DNA of 64,000 bases from assembly GCA_963836265.1 (NCBI GenBank), contig CAWIIO010000003.1:488916-552915 (forward strand), written 5' to 3'. The notes beneath the pieces were generated by a model, which saw only the letters and a list, made by a program, of their open reading frames with translations, was not told the origin of the DNA and did not search any database. This document shows positions 1-10,587 of this stretch, one piece after another; the first letter of the stretch is position 1; every line of letters starts with the position of its first letter. A program made the translations under genes and the position numbers. The DNA comes from CAIWHR01 sp963836265 (GTDB taxonomy: Bacteria > Pseudomonadota > Gammaproteobacteria > Burkholderiales > Casimicrobiaceae).

Positions 1-2
1 GG

Positions 3-611
<609 letters not shown>

Positions 612-675
612 GGGACGCCGGTCGCGGCGTCGCGAGGCGGGTAACCGTCACGATCGAGAAGAGACCAGACGGCGC

Positions 676-2505
676 ATGAGGCATCATCACGACATGCCGT
701 TCGGTACCGCGATCGGGGAGGACGGCGCGACGCGCTTCCGCCTTTGGGCGCCCGCGGCCGCGCGCGTCGACCTGGTTCTGACTGCCGGCAGTGGCGAGCG
801 CCAAACCTTCATGCGCGAGTGCGAGGAAGGATGGCGCGAAGCACGGGTCGAGGACGCCGGGGCCGGAAGCCGCTATGCCTTCCGCATCGACGGCGGAATC
901 GCGGTTCCGGATCCCGCATCGCGCTTCAATCCCGACGACGTTCACGCGCCGAGCGCGGTCGTCGACCCCCTGGGGTTCGACTGGGAGGACGACGGCTGGC
1001 GCGGGCGGCCTTGGGAGGAAGCCGTCGTGTACGAGCTGCACGTCGGCACGTTCACGGCGGACGGAACGTTCGACGCGGTCGTCGAGCGGCTCGACTATCT
1101 CGCCGACCTTGGCGTGACGGCGCTCGAGCTGATGCCGGTGGCGGACTTTCCTGGGGCGCGCAACTGGGGCTACGACGGCGTCCTTCCGTTTGCGCCCGAT
1201 GCGTCATACGGCGCGCCGGAGGCGCTGAAGCGGCTCGTGCAGGCGGCTCATGCGCGCGGCCTGATGGTGCTGCTCGACGTCGTCTACAACCACTTCGGTC
1301 CGGAAGGCAATTACCTGCACGGCTACGCGCCGCAGTTCTTCAGCGCGCGGCACAAGACGCCGTGGGGTGCGGCGATCAACTTCGACGGCGAGCATTCCCG
1401 CACGGTCCGCGACTTCTTCGTCCACAACGCGCTGTACTGGCTCGAAGAGTACCGCTTCGACGGCCTGCGTCTGGACGCGGTGCATGCGATCGCCGACGAA
1501 TCGCGGCCCGACATCGTGAGCGCGATCGCCGCCGCCGTCCGCGCCGGTCCGGATCGCGACCGGCACGTACATCTGGTCCTCGAGAACGACCGCAACGAGG
1601 CGCATTACCTCGATCGCGACGCCTCGGGCCGGCCCATCGCGGCGACCGCGCAGTGGAACGACGACATCCATCACGCGGCACATGTGCTCGCGACCGGCGA
1701 GCGCGACGGTTATTACGAGGACTACGCCGTGAGGCCGCTGTGGCAGTTCGGTCGGTGCCTGGCCGAAGGCTTCGCCTACCAGGGCGAGCGATCGGCGTAC
1801 CGGGCAGACAGCCCCCGCGGCGAACCCAGCGCGCACCTGCCGGCGACTGCGTTCGTCAATTTCCTGCAGACGCACGACCAGGTCGGCAACCGCCCCTTCG
1901 GTGAGCGTCTCGGCGCGATCGCCGAGCCCAAGGCGCTCGACGCCTTGGCGGCGTGCGTGCTGCTCGCCCCTTCGCCACCGCTTCTCTTCATGGGCGAGGA
2001 GTTCGGCGCCTCCGCCCCCTTCCTGTTCTTCTGCGACTTCGGGGCCGAGTTGGCCGCGGCGGTAACGAACGGACGGCGCGAGGAGTTCGCTCGCTTCGAG
2101 CGCTTTCGCGATCCCGATACGCGACGCAGGATTCCCGACCCGAATGCCCCCGAATCGTTTTCCTGCTCGAAGCTCGACTGGAAAGAGGTCGATCTTCCCG
2201 GACACCGCGAGGCTCGCGCGCGCTGTCGGGACCTCCTCGGCGTGAGGCAACAGCACCTTGTTCCGCATCTCGCGCAGCTCGAGCGCGCCGGCAGCTTCGA
2301 GGTGCGCGGCCCGGGTCTGCTGCGCGTCGATTGGGCGCTCGGCGCCTCTGCGCGGCTGCACCTGCTCGCGAACCTGTGCGATGCCCGCGCGGCCGATGTC
2401 TCCCGACCCCCAGGCCGCGTCCTGTACGTGGTCGGGCCTCCGGACGGATCGCCCACGGCGCATGCGCTGAGCGCGTGGACAGTCGTGTGGACGCTCGAAG
2501 CATGA
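676..2505 (+). CDS. treZ: Malto-oligosyltrehalose trehalohydrolase TreZ
   Basis: This 609-residue GH13 enzyme hydrolyses the alpha-1,4 bond next to the terminal trehalose of maltooligosyltrehalose and releases free trehalose. An N-terminal CBM48-like sandwich (about residues 5-95, FRLWAPAAARVDLVL) precedes the barrel. Expected catalytic acids are D267 in FDGLRLDAVHAI, E303 in LVLENDRNEA and D401 in QTHDQVGNRP. The frame is open further upstream (from 514), but homologues begin at the ATG at 676, just before the CBM48-like fold, and an earlier start would overlap glgX. The stop lies 16 bp before the malQ-treY start, which fits a single operon. Confidence 0.95.
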   Translation: MRHHHDMPFGTAIGEDGATRFRLWAPAAARVDLVLTAGSGERQTFMRECEEGWREARVEDAGAGSRYAFRIDGGIAVPDPASRFNPDDVHAPSAVVDPLGFDWEDDGWRGRPWEEAVVYELHVGTFTADGTFDAVVERLDYLADLGVTALELMPVADFPGARNWGYDGVLPFAPDASYGAPEALKRLVQAAHARGLMVLLDVVYNHFGPEGNYLHGYAPQFFSARHKTPWGAAINFDGEHSRTVRDFFVHNALYWLEEYRFDGLRLDAVHAIADESRPDIVSAIAAAVRAGPDRDRHVHLVLENDRNEAHYLDRDASGRPIAATAQWNDDIHHAAHVLATGERDGYYEDYAVRPLWQFGRCLAEGFAYQGERSAYRADSPRGEPSAHLPATAFVNFLQTHDQVGNRPFGERLGAIAEPKALDALAACVLLAPSPPLLFMGEEFGASAPFLFFCDFGAELAAAVTNGRREEFARFERFRDPDTRRRIPDPNAPESFSCSKLDWKEVDLPGHREARARCRDLLGVRQQHLVPHLAQLERAGSFEVRGPGLLRVDWALGASARLHLLANLCDARAADVSRPPGRVLYVVGPPDGSPTAHALSAWTVVWTLEA

Positions 2506-2521
2506 GCCCGCCGCGCCCAAC

Positions 2522-5500
2522 GTGAATACCGGAGTGCGCGGCACGAAGGGAGGCACGCGCCTCGCCCAACTCGCGGCGCTGCACGGCATCTGCCTCGAGT
2601 ACCAGGACATCTGGGGCAACACCCACCGCGCCTCCGACGCCTCGCTCGTCGCGTTGCTCGAGGCAATGGGCGTGGTGGCGACGAGCGACGAAGCGATCGA
2701 GGCATCGATCGCCGCGCACGAGGGGGCATGCTGGCGCGCGGTGGTGCCGCCCGCCGCCGTCGTTTCCGCCGCCGAATCCGGACACCGGATTCGCCTCAAC
2801 CTGCCTGCCGCGCTCGACGATGCGGCGCTCGAGTGGCGCGTCGAAGAGGAATCCGGCGCGCAGCACTCGGGAGCGTTCGCGTCCGCACGGCTCGCAGCCA
2901 TCGACCGGGCGACGATCGACGGAGCGAGCTACATCGCGCGCGAGCTTGCGGTCGAACTGCCGCTGCCGGCCGGGTATCACCGGCTCGAGATCGCGCACGC
3001 CGGCGCCGTCATCGGCGCCTCCATGCTCGCCGCCGTCCCGCGCGCGTGCTATCGGCCATCCACGCTCGAGGGCGACGGCAAGGTCTGGGGTGCTGCGGCA
3101 CAGCTCTACGGCGTGCGCTCGCTGCGCAACTGGGGGATCGGCGACTTCACCGATCTGCGGACCATCGTGGAGCAGTGGGGCGGGCAGGGCGGCGGAATCG
3201 TGACCGTCAACCCGCTGCACGCGCTGTATCCGCACGACCCGACGCGCGCGAGCCCGTACAGTCCCTCGAGCCGGCTGTTCAAGAACATTCTCTATCTCGA
3301 CGTCGAGGCGATCGAGGATTTTCGCGAGTGCGAGCCAGCGCGCGAGGTCGTGGGCGCGGCCGCATTTCAGGCGCAACTTGCGGCGTTGCGCGACGCCGAG
3401 CTCGTCGACTACGCGGCGGTCGCCGCGGCGAAGCTTCCGGTGCTCGAACTCCTGTTCGCACACTTCCGCGCGCAGCATCCCGGCGCCGCGACCGCGCGGG
3501 CGCGGGCGTTCCGCGCTTTCCGGGCGGAGCGCGGTGAGGCGCTGAAGCGGCATGCCCGCTTCGAGGCGATGCAGGAGCGCTTCCACCATGACGACCCGTC
3601 GGTCTGGGGATGGCCGGCATGGCGGGATCCGTATCGCGATCCGGCTTCGCGTGAATGCGCCGAGTTTGCGGCCGAGCACTCCGACCGCGTCGAGTTCTTC
3701 GAGTACCTGCAATGGCAGGCCGAGGATCAGCTCGTGGCGGTGGGGCAACGCGCGATCGAGTCGGGGCTGGGCGTAGGCCTCGGCGCGGACCTTGCGATCT
3801 CGGTCGACCGTGGCGGCGCCGAAGCGTGGGCGAACCAGGAGCTCTACGCGACGGGAGCGGGCATCGGCGCGCCGCCCGACGACTTCAACTCCGCGGGCCA
3901 GGATTGGGGTCTGCCGCCCATGGTGCCGGAGCGGCTGCGGGCGGCGCGCTACGCGCCATTCATCGCGGCGCTCCGCGCGAACATGCGCCACGCGGGTGCG
4001 CTGCGCATCGACCACGTGATGGGGCTGGCGCGGCTCTTCTGGGTGCCGGCTGGCGGCAAGCCCGCCGCCGGCGCGTACGTGCATTACCCGTTCGCGGACC
4101 TGCTCGGTATCGTAGCGCTGGAGAGCCACCGGAACCGCTGTCTCGTGATCGGCGAGGATCTCGGTACGGTTCCCGACGACGTGCGCGCGGCGCTTGGCGC
4201 GGCCGGCGTGCTCTCCTACCGCTTGCTCTACTTCGAGCGCAACCAGGCGGGCGAATTCAAGCCGCCAGCCGATTATCCCGCGCAAGCGCTGGCTGCGGTC
4301 GCGACGCACGACTTGCCGACGCTCGCCGGCTGGTGGACCGGTCACGACATCACGGTGCGCGCCGAGCTCGGGCTCCTCGCGACCCCGGAAGCGCGCGATG
4401 CACAGGTGCTCGCCCGTGCGCAGGACCGCGCGCGGCTGCTCCTTGCGCTGGAGCGCGAAGGTCTCCTCCCCGCAGCCGCGACTGCGAATCCCGTCTCGCT
4501 GCCCGAGATGACGCCCGAGTTCGCGCGCGCCATCGCCGTGTATCTGGCTCGGAGCCCCGCGCGGGTCATGGTCGTGCAGCTGGAGGATGTGCTCGGGCTC
4601 GCCGATCAGGCCAACGTGCCCGGCTCGATCGCCGAGCACCCGAACTGGCGCGGAAAGCTCCCGCTCCCGCTCGAACGCTGGCCCGACGACGAGCGCTTCA
4701 TCGAGCTCGCGCGAGCGCTGACCCGGGTCCGCGCTCGCCTGCGCGCGCCACCCAGCCCCCGCCGCATCCGCGCGACCGGCGCAACGATGGCGATCATCCC
4801 GCGGGCGACGTACCGTTTGCAGCTGCACGGCGACTTCAAATTCGCCGACGCGACGGCAATCGTTCCCTATCTCGCCGAGCTCGGGGTGAGTCACGTCTAT
4901 TGTTCGCCCTACCTGCGCGCGCGTCCCGGCAGCCGGCATGGCTACGACATCGTCGACCACGCCACGCTCAACCCGGAGATCGGGACCCAGGACGACTTCG
5001 ACCGCTTCGTGGCGACGCTCGGGCACCACGGCCTCGGCCAGATCTTCGACATGGTCCCCAATCACATGGGGGTCATGGGAGCGGACAACGCGTGGTGGAT
5101 GGATGTGCTCGAGAACGGGCCCGCGTCGGCCTACGCCGCGTACTTCGACATCGACTGGAGCCGGATCGATCCGACGCTCGCCGGCAAGGTGCTGGTGCCG
5201 GTGCTCGGCGACCACTACGGCAACGTGCTCGAGCGCGGAGAGCTCGCCCTGGCCTACGAACCGGAGGCAGGCAGCTTCGCGGTCTGGTATCACGAGCACC
5301 GCTGCCCGATCGATCCGCGCGAGTACCCGCGCATCCTGGCGCGCGTGCCCGCGCTCCTCGGACCCGGCGACATCCCGCGGGAAGCCGCGGCCGATTTCGC
5401 GAGCCTGGTCGCCGCATTCGGCCATCTTCCGCCCCGCGACGCGACCGGCACGGACGCGGTCGCCGAGCGCAGCCGCGACAAGGAGGTGCACAAGGGGCGC

Positions 5501-7690
5501 CTCGCGCAGCTCGCACGGGGCCATCCGCCGCTCGCCGAGGCCATCGAGCGTGCCGTGCGCACGGTGAACGGAGTTGCGGGCGAACGCGACAGTTTTGTCA
5601 CGCTCGACGAGCTGCTGACGGCGCAGGGCTACAGGCTCGCGTACTGGCGCGTCGCAGCCGACGAAGTCAACTACCGGCGCTTTTTCCACATCAACGACCT
5701 CGCGGCATTGCGCGTCGAGAACGAGGAGGTGTTCGAAGCGACCCATCGCTTCGTGCTCGCGCTCGCCGCCGAGGGCAGGATCGACGGTCTGCGCATCGAT
5801 CACCCGGACGGCCTCTATCACCCCACCGAATACTTTTGCCGCATTCAGCAGCGATACACGCGGCTCGCCGGCGGCGCGGAGGCGGCGATCGAGCCGAGTG
5901 CGCGCCCGCTCTACGTCGTGGTCGAGAAGATCATCGCCCCGCACGAGCGGCTGCCGCAGACATGGCCCGTTCACGGCACGACGGGCTACCGGTTCGCGAA
6001 CGTCGTGAACGGCCTGTTCGTTGATACGGGGGCCAGGTCGCGCGTCGACCGCGCCTGGCGCGGGTTCGTGGGCGACGAGGCGATCGACTTCGACGAGGCG
6101 GCCTATCGCGCCAAACATCTCGTCATGAAGAGCGCGCTCGCCGGGGAGTTGACGGTACTCGCGCATCAGGCGCTGCGCATCGCCCGCGCCGACTGGCGCA
6201 CGCGCGATTTCACCTTCAACCTGCTCCGCCGGGCCATCGCGGACACGGTCGCGTGCTTCCCCGTGTACCGTACCTACATCGCCGAGCAGGTTTCCGCCCA
6301 GGACCGCCGCTACATCGACTGGGCGGTTGCGCAGGCCAAGCGCCGCAGCGCAGCCGCCGACCTGAGCGTCTTCGACTTCCTGAAGAACGTGCTGCTCGTG
6401 CAGCCACTTTCCGGCGCGACCCCGGAGCTCGAGGCCGAATATCGCCGGTTTGCGATGCGCTTCCAGCAGTTCACGGCGCCGGTGATGGCCAAGGGCTCCG
6501 AGGACACGGCGTTCTACGTGTTCAACCGGCTCGTATCGCTCAACGACGTGGGTAGCGAGCCGGACGACTTCGGGATGACCGTCTCGGCTTTCCACGGCGC
6601 GAGCGCCAATCGGGCGGCCGGGTGGCCGCACACGATGCTCGCGACCTCGACGCACGACAGCAAGCGTTCGGAGGATGTCCGCGCCCGCATCGACGTGATC
6701 TCGGAGCTCCCCGCGGCGTGGCGGCTTGCAGTGCGCGGCTGGAGCCGCGCGAACCGCGGCAAGAAACGCACGGTCGACGGCCGTCTCGCGCCCTCGCGCA
6801 ACGACGAGTATCTGCTCTACCAGACGCTCGCCGGGACTTTCCCTGCAGGTGCAATCGACGAGCGCGCGCTCGCCACGTATCGCGCCCGCATCAGGGAATA
6901 CATGCAGAAGGCCGTACGCGAAGCGAAAGTGCGCACGAGCTGGGTCAACCCGAACGAGGAGTACGAGTCCGCGGTGACCGGGTTCGTTGATGCACTGCTC
7001 GATGACGGGGAGGGCAACGCGTTCCTCGCGGAGTTCCGCGCACAGGTAGCCCCGCTTGCGTGGTTCGGTGCGCTGAACGGCCTCTCGCTCGCGCTCATCA
7101 AGTTCACCTCGCCCGGCGTGCCCGATACCTACCAGGGCCACGAGCTGATCGAGCTCACGCTGGTCGACCCGGACAACCGACGCGCGGTGGACTACGCGAC
7201 GCGCCGCGAAGCGCTCGCCTCGCTCCAATCGCTTGCGACCAATGCCGGAGACGAGCTGCCGGCGTGCGTGCAAGGGCTGCTCGACACGCTGCACGACGGG
7301 CGCGCCAAGCTGTGGGTCACCTGGCGCATTCTCGAGCTGCGGCGAAGACGGCCCGGGCTTTTCGAGAGAGGCGACTACCAGAAAGTCGCGACGGCGGGCA
7401 CGCGGGCGCGCCACGTGGTCGCTTACGCGCGGCGACTCGGATCGTCCGGCATCGTCGCCGTTGCGGGCCGTCTGTTCGCTACGCTCGGCCTCGACCCCGG
7501 CCTGCCGCCCGTCGGCGAGGCCGGCTGGGGCGACACGACCCTCGACCTGGCGTTCGTCCCCGCGGGCAGCGTTCTGGAAAATGTCCTCACCGGGGAGACG
7601 CAGGTGGCGAGCGGTGGAGCGATGCCCCTTGCCCAGGCATTCGCGCACTTTCCCGGCGCGGTCTTCGCCTACGACGCCAAAGGACGCTGA
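2522..7690 (+). CDS. Fused 4-alpha-glucanotransferase / malto-oligosyltrehalose synthase (MalQ-TreY)
   Basis: One uninterrupted 1722-residue protein joins two normally separate enzymes. Residues 1 to about 750 are MalQ (GH77): nucleophile D497 in LRIDHVMGLARLF, acid/base E545 in VIGEDLGTVP and D597 in THDLPTLAGWW. A short Arg/Pro-rich linker (PPSPRRIRATGA) leads to TreY (GH13) from about residue 756, starting MAIIPRATYRLQLHGDF, with nucleophile D1093 in LRIDHPDGLYHP, E1135 in VVEKII and D1379 in STHDSKRSED. MalQ transfers glucans to make longer chains and TreY converts the reducing end to a trehalosyl unit, which TreZ releases. A GTG start at 2522 is assumed; no clear ribosome site is visible. 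An internal ATG at 4787 could make free TreY. Confidence 0.93.
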   Translation: MNTGVRGTKGGTRLAQLAALHGICLEYQDIWGNTHRASDASLVALLEAMGVVATSDEAIEASIAAHEGACWRAVVPPAAVVSAAESGHRIRLNLPAALDDAALEWRVEEESGAQHSGAFASARLAAIDRATIDGASYIARELAVELPLPAGYHRLEIAHAGAVIGASMLAAVPRACYRPSTLEGDGKVWGAAAQLYGVRSLRNWGIGDFTDLRTIVEQWGGQGGGIVTVNPLHALYPHDPTRASPYSPSSRLFKNILYLDVEAIEDFRECEPAREVVGAAAFQAQLAALRDAELVDYAAVAAAKLPVLELLFAHFRAQHPGAATARARAFRAFRAERGEALKRHARFEAMQERFHHDDPSVWGWPAWRDPYRDPASRECAEFAAEHSDRVEFFEYLQWQAEDQLVAVGQRAIESGLGVGLGADLAISVDRGGAEAWANQELYATGAGIGAPPDDFNSAGQDWGLPPMVPERLRAARYAPFIAALRANMRHAGALRIDHVMGLARLFWVPAGGKPAAGAYVHYPFADLLGIVALESHRNRCLVIGEDLGTVPDDVRAALGAAGVLSYRLLYFERNQAGEFKPPADYPAQALAAVATHDLPTLAGWWTGHDITVRAELGLLATPEARDAQVLARAQDRARLLLALEREGLLPAAATANPVSLPEMTPEFARAIAVYLARSPARVMVVQLEDVLGLADQANVPGSIAEHPNWRGKLPLPLERWPDDERFIELARALTRVRARLRAPPSPRRIRATGATMAIIPRATYRLQLHGDFKFADATAIVPYLAELGVSHVYCSPYLRARPGSRHGYDIVDHATLNPEIGTQDDFDRFVATLGHHGLGQIFDMVPNHMGVMGADNAWWMDVLENGPASAYAAYFDIDWSRIDPTLAGKVLVPVLGDHYGNVLERGELALAYEPEAGSFAVWYHEHRCPIDPREYPRILARVPALLGPGDIPREAAADFASLVAAFGHLPPRDATGTDAVAERSRDKEVHKGRLAQLARGHPPLAEAIERAVRTVNGVAGERDSFVTLDELLTAQGYRLAYWRVAADEVNYRRFFHINDLAALRVENEEVFEATHRFVLALAAEGRIDGLRIDHPDGLYHPTEYFCRIQQRYTRLAGGAEAAIEPSARPLYVVVEKIIAPHERLPQTWPVHGTTGYRFANVVNGLFVDTGARSRVDRAWRGFVGDEAIDFDEAAYRAKHLVMKSALAGELTVLAHQALRIARADWRTRDFTFNLLRRAIADTVACFPVYRTYIAEQVSAQDRRYIDWAVAQAKRRSAAADLSVFDFLKNVLLVQPLSGATPELEAEYRRFAMRFQQFTAPVMAKGSEDTAFYVFNRLVSLNDVGSEPDDFGMTVSAFHGASANRAAGWPHTMLATSTHDSKRSEDVRARIDVISELPAAWRLAVRGWSRANRGKKRTVDGRLAPSRNDEYLLYQTLAGTFPAGAIDERALATYRARIREYMQKAVREAKVRTSWVNPNEEYESAVTGFVDALLDDGEGNAFLAEFRAQVAPLAWFGALNGLSLALIKFTSPGVPDTYQGHELIELTLVDPDNRRAVDYATRREALASLQSLATNAGDELPACVQGLLDTLHDGRAKLWVTWRILELRRRRPGLFERGDYQKVATAGTRARHVVAYARRLGSSGIVAVAGRLFATLGLDPGLPPVGEAGWGDTTLDLAFVPAGSVLENVLTGETQVASGGAMPLAQAFAHFPGAVFAYDAKGR

Positions 7691-7729
7691 ACCGCAAGCG
7701 CGCCCGCAGCCGCCGCACGGCTGACGCGG

Positions 7730-7764
7730 CCCGGGGCGCTCCGTTGGCCTCGAGCGCCCCCGGG
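7730..7764. terminator. GC-rich hairpin between convergent genes (possible bidirectional terminator)
   Basis: The arms CCCGGGGCGCTC (7730-7741) and GAGCGCCCCCGGG (7752-7764) pair almost perfectly across a 10-nt loop. The hairpin lies 40 bp after the malQ-treY stop and 18 bp before the end of the convergent BON gene. There is no U-tract, so termination is inferred from position and stability only. Confidence 0.45.
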
Positions 7765-7781
7765 CTCGCCAGGGGTGTCGT

Positions 7782-8279
7782 CTATTTCGCCTGCAACGTC
7801 GACACGACTTCGCGGACCCCCTCGGTCCGCAGCGTCAACGCCATCGCCCTGCCGATGAGCTCGGGTGCCGCGACCGTGCCCGCGAGCGTGACCCGACCGG
7901 CCGTCGTATCCACCGAGATATCGAGGGCAGAAAGGTCGGGATCCGCCGTCAGCTTCGCCTTGACCGCCGCCGTGATGCTGGCGTCGGCGGTCGCGTCGGC
8001 AACGGCATCGCCGAGGTCGCGGGCCCGCCGGCGCACGACCTTGCCCGTCTCGGCGATCTCCTTCCGGATCTCGTCGGCGCGCAGTTCCAGCGCGTCCAGC
8101 GTGTCCTGCTTCGCTTGCTCCGCCGTGGGCTGCGGCGACGCCGGCGTCTTGCCCGCTTCACCAGCGCTGCGCTTCTCTGCCTCGTCCATGGTCGGGATCG
8201 GATAAGTGCGGGCGTAGAACCATACCGCACCGGCGCTGACGATGATGCCAAGCAAGAATCCGTTGAAGAACGTTCTCAT
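7782..8279 (-). CDS. BON domain protein with N-terminal membrane anchor
   Basis: A 165-residue protein. Residues 3-22 (FFNGFLLGIIVSAGAVWFYA) form one membrane anchor or uncleaved signal. Residues 50-95 are charged and probably helical. A BON domain spans about 99-165 (SITAAVKAKL...VREVVSTLQAK), the fold found in OsmY and other proteins that bind membranes or phospholipid. The ATG at 8279 has GGAGGAACC directly upstream, which decides this start over longer upstream readings. It is divergent from the ElaB-like gene. An envelope-stress or osmotic role is inferred from the family and from the neighbouring MscS and trehalose genes. BON assignment is good; the precise role is unknown. Confidence 0.8.
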   Translation of the reverse strand: MRTFFNGFLLGIIVSAGAVWFYARTYPIPTMDEAEKRSAGEAGKTPASPQPTAEQAKQDTLDALELRADEIRKEIAETGKVVRRRARDLGDAVADATADASITAAVKAKLTADPDLSALDISVDTTAGRVTLAGTVAAPELIGRAMALTLRTEGVREVVSTLQAK

Positions 8280-8730
8280 CCGGTTCCTCCGTCTCGTCCG
8301 GCGCGCGCTGGACCTGGCTGCGGCGGGGTCGGTCGGCTGACCCGTGCCGGACGCCAAAGCCCTTCCACGGCGCCGGTCCGAGCCTGCCCGCGCGGCGCGC
8401 CGGCATGATTCTGTCAAGACCGGTGAAATTGTGCGCCTGTTCCCTCGACCCCTCGCCAACGGGCCGCGGGCGTGGGAGGAGGATAAAGCGGCCGCACCGG
8501 ACGCGAACTGCGCGTCACGCGACGCTCTTGACTGAACTTGTCGAATCTCGACGAGTGGACGCGAGAACTAACCGAGGATGAAAGGGTCAGAGGCCGAGGA
8601 GAGGGTCCCCAAAGGTGGAAAAGGGCGCAGCCCGCGCGGGGCGGGCGGTTGGCCGACGGCCCCGGTTGATCGAGAGCAGCGTCCGACCAGCGTCCGACCC
8701 GTCCCCACGTTAAACAGAGGAGGAGCGAAC
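8280..8730. promoter_or_regulatory. Divergent intergenic region between BON and ElaB-like genes
   Basis: This 451-bp stretch separates two divergent genes and must hold both promoters. I see the two ribosome sites, GGAGG just right of 8279 (minus strand) and AGAGGAGGAGC at 8716-8726 (plus strand). I see no convincing -35/-10 pair, tandem repeat or additional gene. Confidence 0.4.
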
Positions 8731-9075
8731 ATGGCCGAAAGCGCTACGGCGGGCAACCCCGAGCGGGTGGCAGCCAACCTTCGGCGGCTGATCGCCGGCA
8801 CCGAGGATCTGATGAACGCAGTCCGCAAGGAGGGTGGCGATCAGTACCGCCAGACCATGGAACGCATCGAGGGCGAAATCGAGCGAGCGAGGGAGCAGCT
8901 CGACGAACTGCAGGACACGATCGCCGCCCGGACCCGCACCATGGCGCGACGAACGGATCGGATCGTGCATGAGCATCCTTGGGAGAGCGCGGGTGCCGCG
9001 GCCGCGGTTGCGGTGCTTCTCGGCGTGGCGATCGGCCTCATGATCAGCAGGTCCATTTCTCAGGGCGGCGAGTAA
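8731..9075 (+). CDS. ElaB/YqjD/DUF883-family membrane-anchored protein
   Basis: A 114-residue protein. Residues 10-80 are a long charged helix or coiled coil (NPERVAANLRRLIAGTEDLM ...), and residues 87-105 form a C-terminal transmembrane helix preceded by the conserved HEHPWESAGAAAAVAVLLG pattern of ElaB/YqjD proteins. E. coli relatives are inner-membrane, ribosome-binding proteins of stationary phase. AGAGGAGGAGC ends 4 nt before the ATG at 8731, which fixes the start. Location next to BON and DUF2254 genes suggests a general stress or envelope set; the exact role is not known. Confidence 0.85.
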   Translation: MAESATAGNPERVAANLRRLIAGTEDLMNAVRKEGGDQYRQTMERIEGEIERAREQLDELQDTIAARTRTMARRTDRIVHEHPWESAGAAAAVAVLLGVAIGLMISRSISQGGE

Positions 9076-9201
9076 GGCTCCCAGCATTCGCCAGCGACGA
9101 GCCTTGGAGAGGCCGCGCGACGCGGAGGTGAGAGAGAGGTGCCGCAGGAGCGAGATAGGGAACCGCTGTCGGTCTGCTCGCGCTGCAACGTCCCCTAAGG
9201 C

Positions 9202-10587
9202 TTACGACAAGCGATGCACTGCCGCCGCGCGCCGTGCGGCAGGTCCCCCGGGGGGCGCGTTCGATAGGGTGTGCTGCGCCGCCTTCACGCGCTCGTCGAA
9301 CGCCTTGCGATCGGATCGCGTCGGAAACTGCTTCGCGTCGGCCTCGCCGATCGCCTCGACCTGATCGCGCAGCACCTCGCGGTAGGACTCCGGCAGATCG
9401 CCGCGCGCGAGTGCCTCGATGGACTCGAGCAGCCGCAACAGCACGGCGAGGTGACCGCTTGCGGCCCGCCGGATCTGATCGAAGGCTTTGTCGACGATGG
9501 CGCGATAGCTGTAGGCCTCGGTTACGAGGCGTAATCGGCCGTCGCCGTCACGTCTATGGCGAGAGGGCGGTACACGCTCGGCGAGGACACACAACGCGGC
9601 CGTGAGCCGGTCGATGCAGTTGATTGCCGTGTGCGGGTCGTTGATTCCCGGCGAAAGCGCGCGCAGAGCGATCTCGACGAGTTGGTGGACGGCGAATTCC
9701 GGATCCTGCAGCGAGGTGCGCTCGGGCGCCGTCAGGATGGCGTCGGCGACTCCGTTTTCGAAATCTTTGTCGACGCGGTCAGCCGGCGCCGCCCAGGCAA
9801 CCGGACGACCCTGGAGCACGAAGTTTCCCGCTTGGCAGCCGAGCCTGATCACGACGTCTCGATCCGAGGCGAGCTTGACGAGGCCGGGCAGGTCGATGAC
9901 TTGGACGTAACCCGAGCGCGCGGCGAGGACAGGCGCGTCTTCTGGCGTTGTCGGCGAATCCGGGTGTTCCTCAAGATCCTCGTCGTTCGGCGGCGGCGCC
10001 ACACCATCGCACCCTCGCTCGGGAAACGTAGCTCGGAGCGCTCCCTCAAGGCTGCGGGCCACGTCGTCGATGATGTGGGACGCCTGCACGAATCGCGAGA
10101 TGTGGTGAATGAGATAGATGAGTAACCCGAAGGCGACCACAGCCAGCGCGAGCCCGACAGCGACGGCGGTATGCGGCACGAACGCGCGACCGTCGCCGCT
10201 GCGCACCGCCACCAGCACCACGAGGCAGTACACGAAAACGCCGACGAAAGTTCCCATCACGATTTGCGTCGCGTTGTGGCGCATGAAATTGGTCAACAAA
10301 CGTGGCCCGAACTGCGCCGACGCCATGTTAAGCACCACCATGGTGATCGAAAAGACGAGCGCCGCGACCGTAATGGCAGAGGCGGCGATCGTCGACAAGA
10401 GCGCGCGGGCGCCTTCCGGTCCGGTGAGATAGAAACGGCCGAGCACGCTGGTGCCGCGCGTCTGCGCCACAGTGTCTCCCGACACGAGCCCCATTGCGAG
10501 CGCGAGCGCGGCCACGGCGAGCAGCCCGGGAACGAACCAATAGCTGGTGCGCAGCCCCATCCACAGCTGTAGAAGGCGTGCTTTCAT
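9202..10587 (-). CDS. DUF2254 family integral membrane protein
   Basis: A 461-residue predicted membrane protein. There are four hydrophobic segments in the first third (for example SYWFVPGLLAVAALALAMGL near residue 16, then ISTIAASAITVAALVFSITMVV near 65 and two between about 105 and 160), followed by a soluble C-terminal two thirds rich in Arg and acidic residues. SPGINDPHTAINCIDRL is a conserved DUF2254 block. The molecular function of the family is unknown. It is divergent from the BLUF gene across a 379-bp gap. Start at the ATG at 10587; no strong ribosome site is visible. Confidence 0.8.
   Translation of the reverse strand: MKARLLQLWMGLRTSYWFVPGLLAVAALALAMGLVSGDTVAQTRGTSVLGRFYLTGPEGARALLSTIAASAITVAALVFSITMVVLNMASAQFGPRLLTNFMRHNATQIVMGTFVGVFVYCLVVLVAVRSGDGRAFVPHTAVAVGLALAVVAFGLLIYLIHHISRFVQASHIIDDVARSLEGALRATFPERGCDGVAPPPNDEDLEEHPDSPTTPEDAPVLAARSGYVQVIDLPGLVKLASDRDVVIRLGCQAGNFVLQGRPVAWAAPADRVDKDFENGVADAILTAPERTSLQDPEFAVHQLVEIALRALSPGINDPHTAINCIDRLTAALCVLAERVPPSRHRRDGDGRLRLVTEAYSYRAIVDKAFDQIRRAASGHLAVLLRLLESIEALARGDLPESYREVLRDQVEAIGEADAKQFPTRSDRKAFDERVKAAQHTLSNAPPGGPAARRAAAVHRLS

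Noticed and set aside
1988..7648. Very long open frame on the minus strand opposite treZ and malQ-treY
   Set aside because: It is a GC-codon shadow: composition is Arg/Glu/His-rich without any domain, and the opposite strand encodes complete known enzymes.
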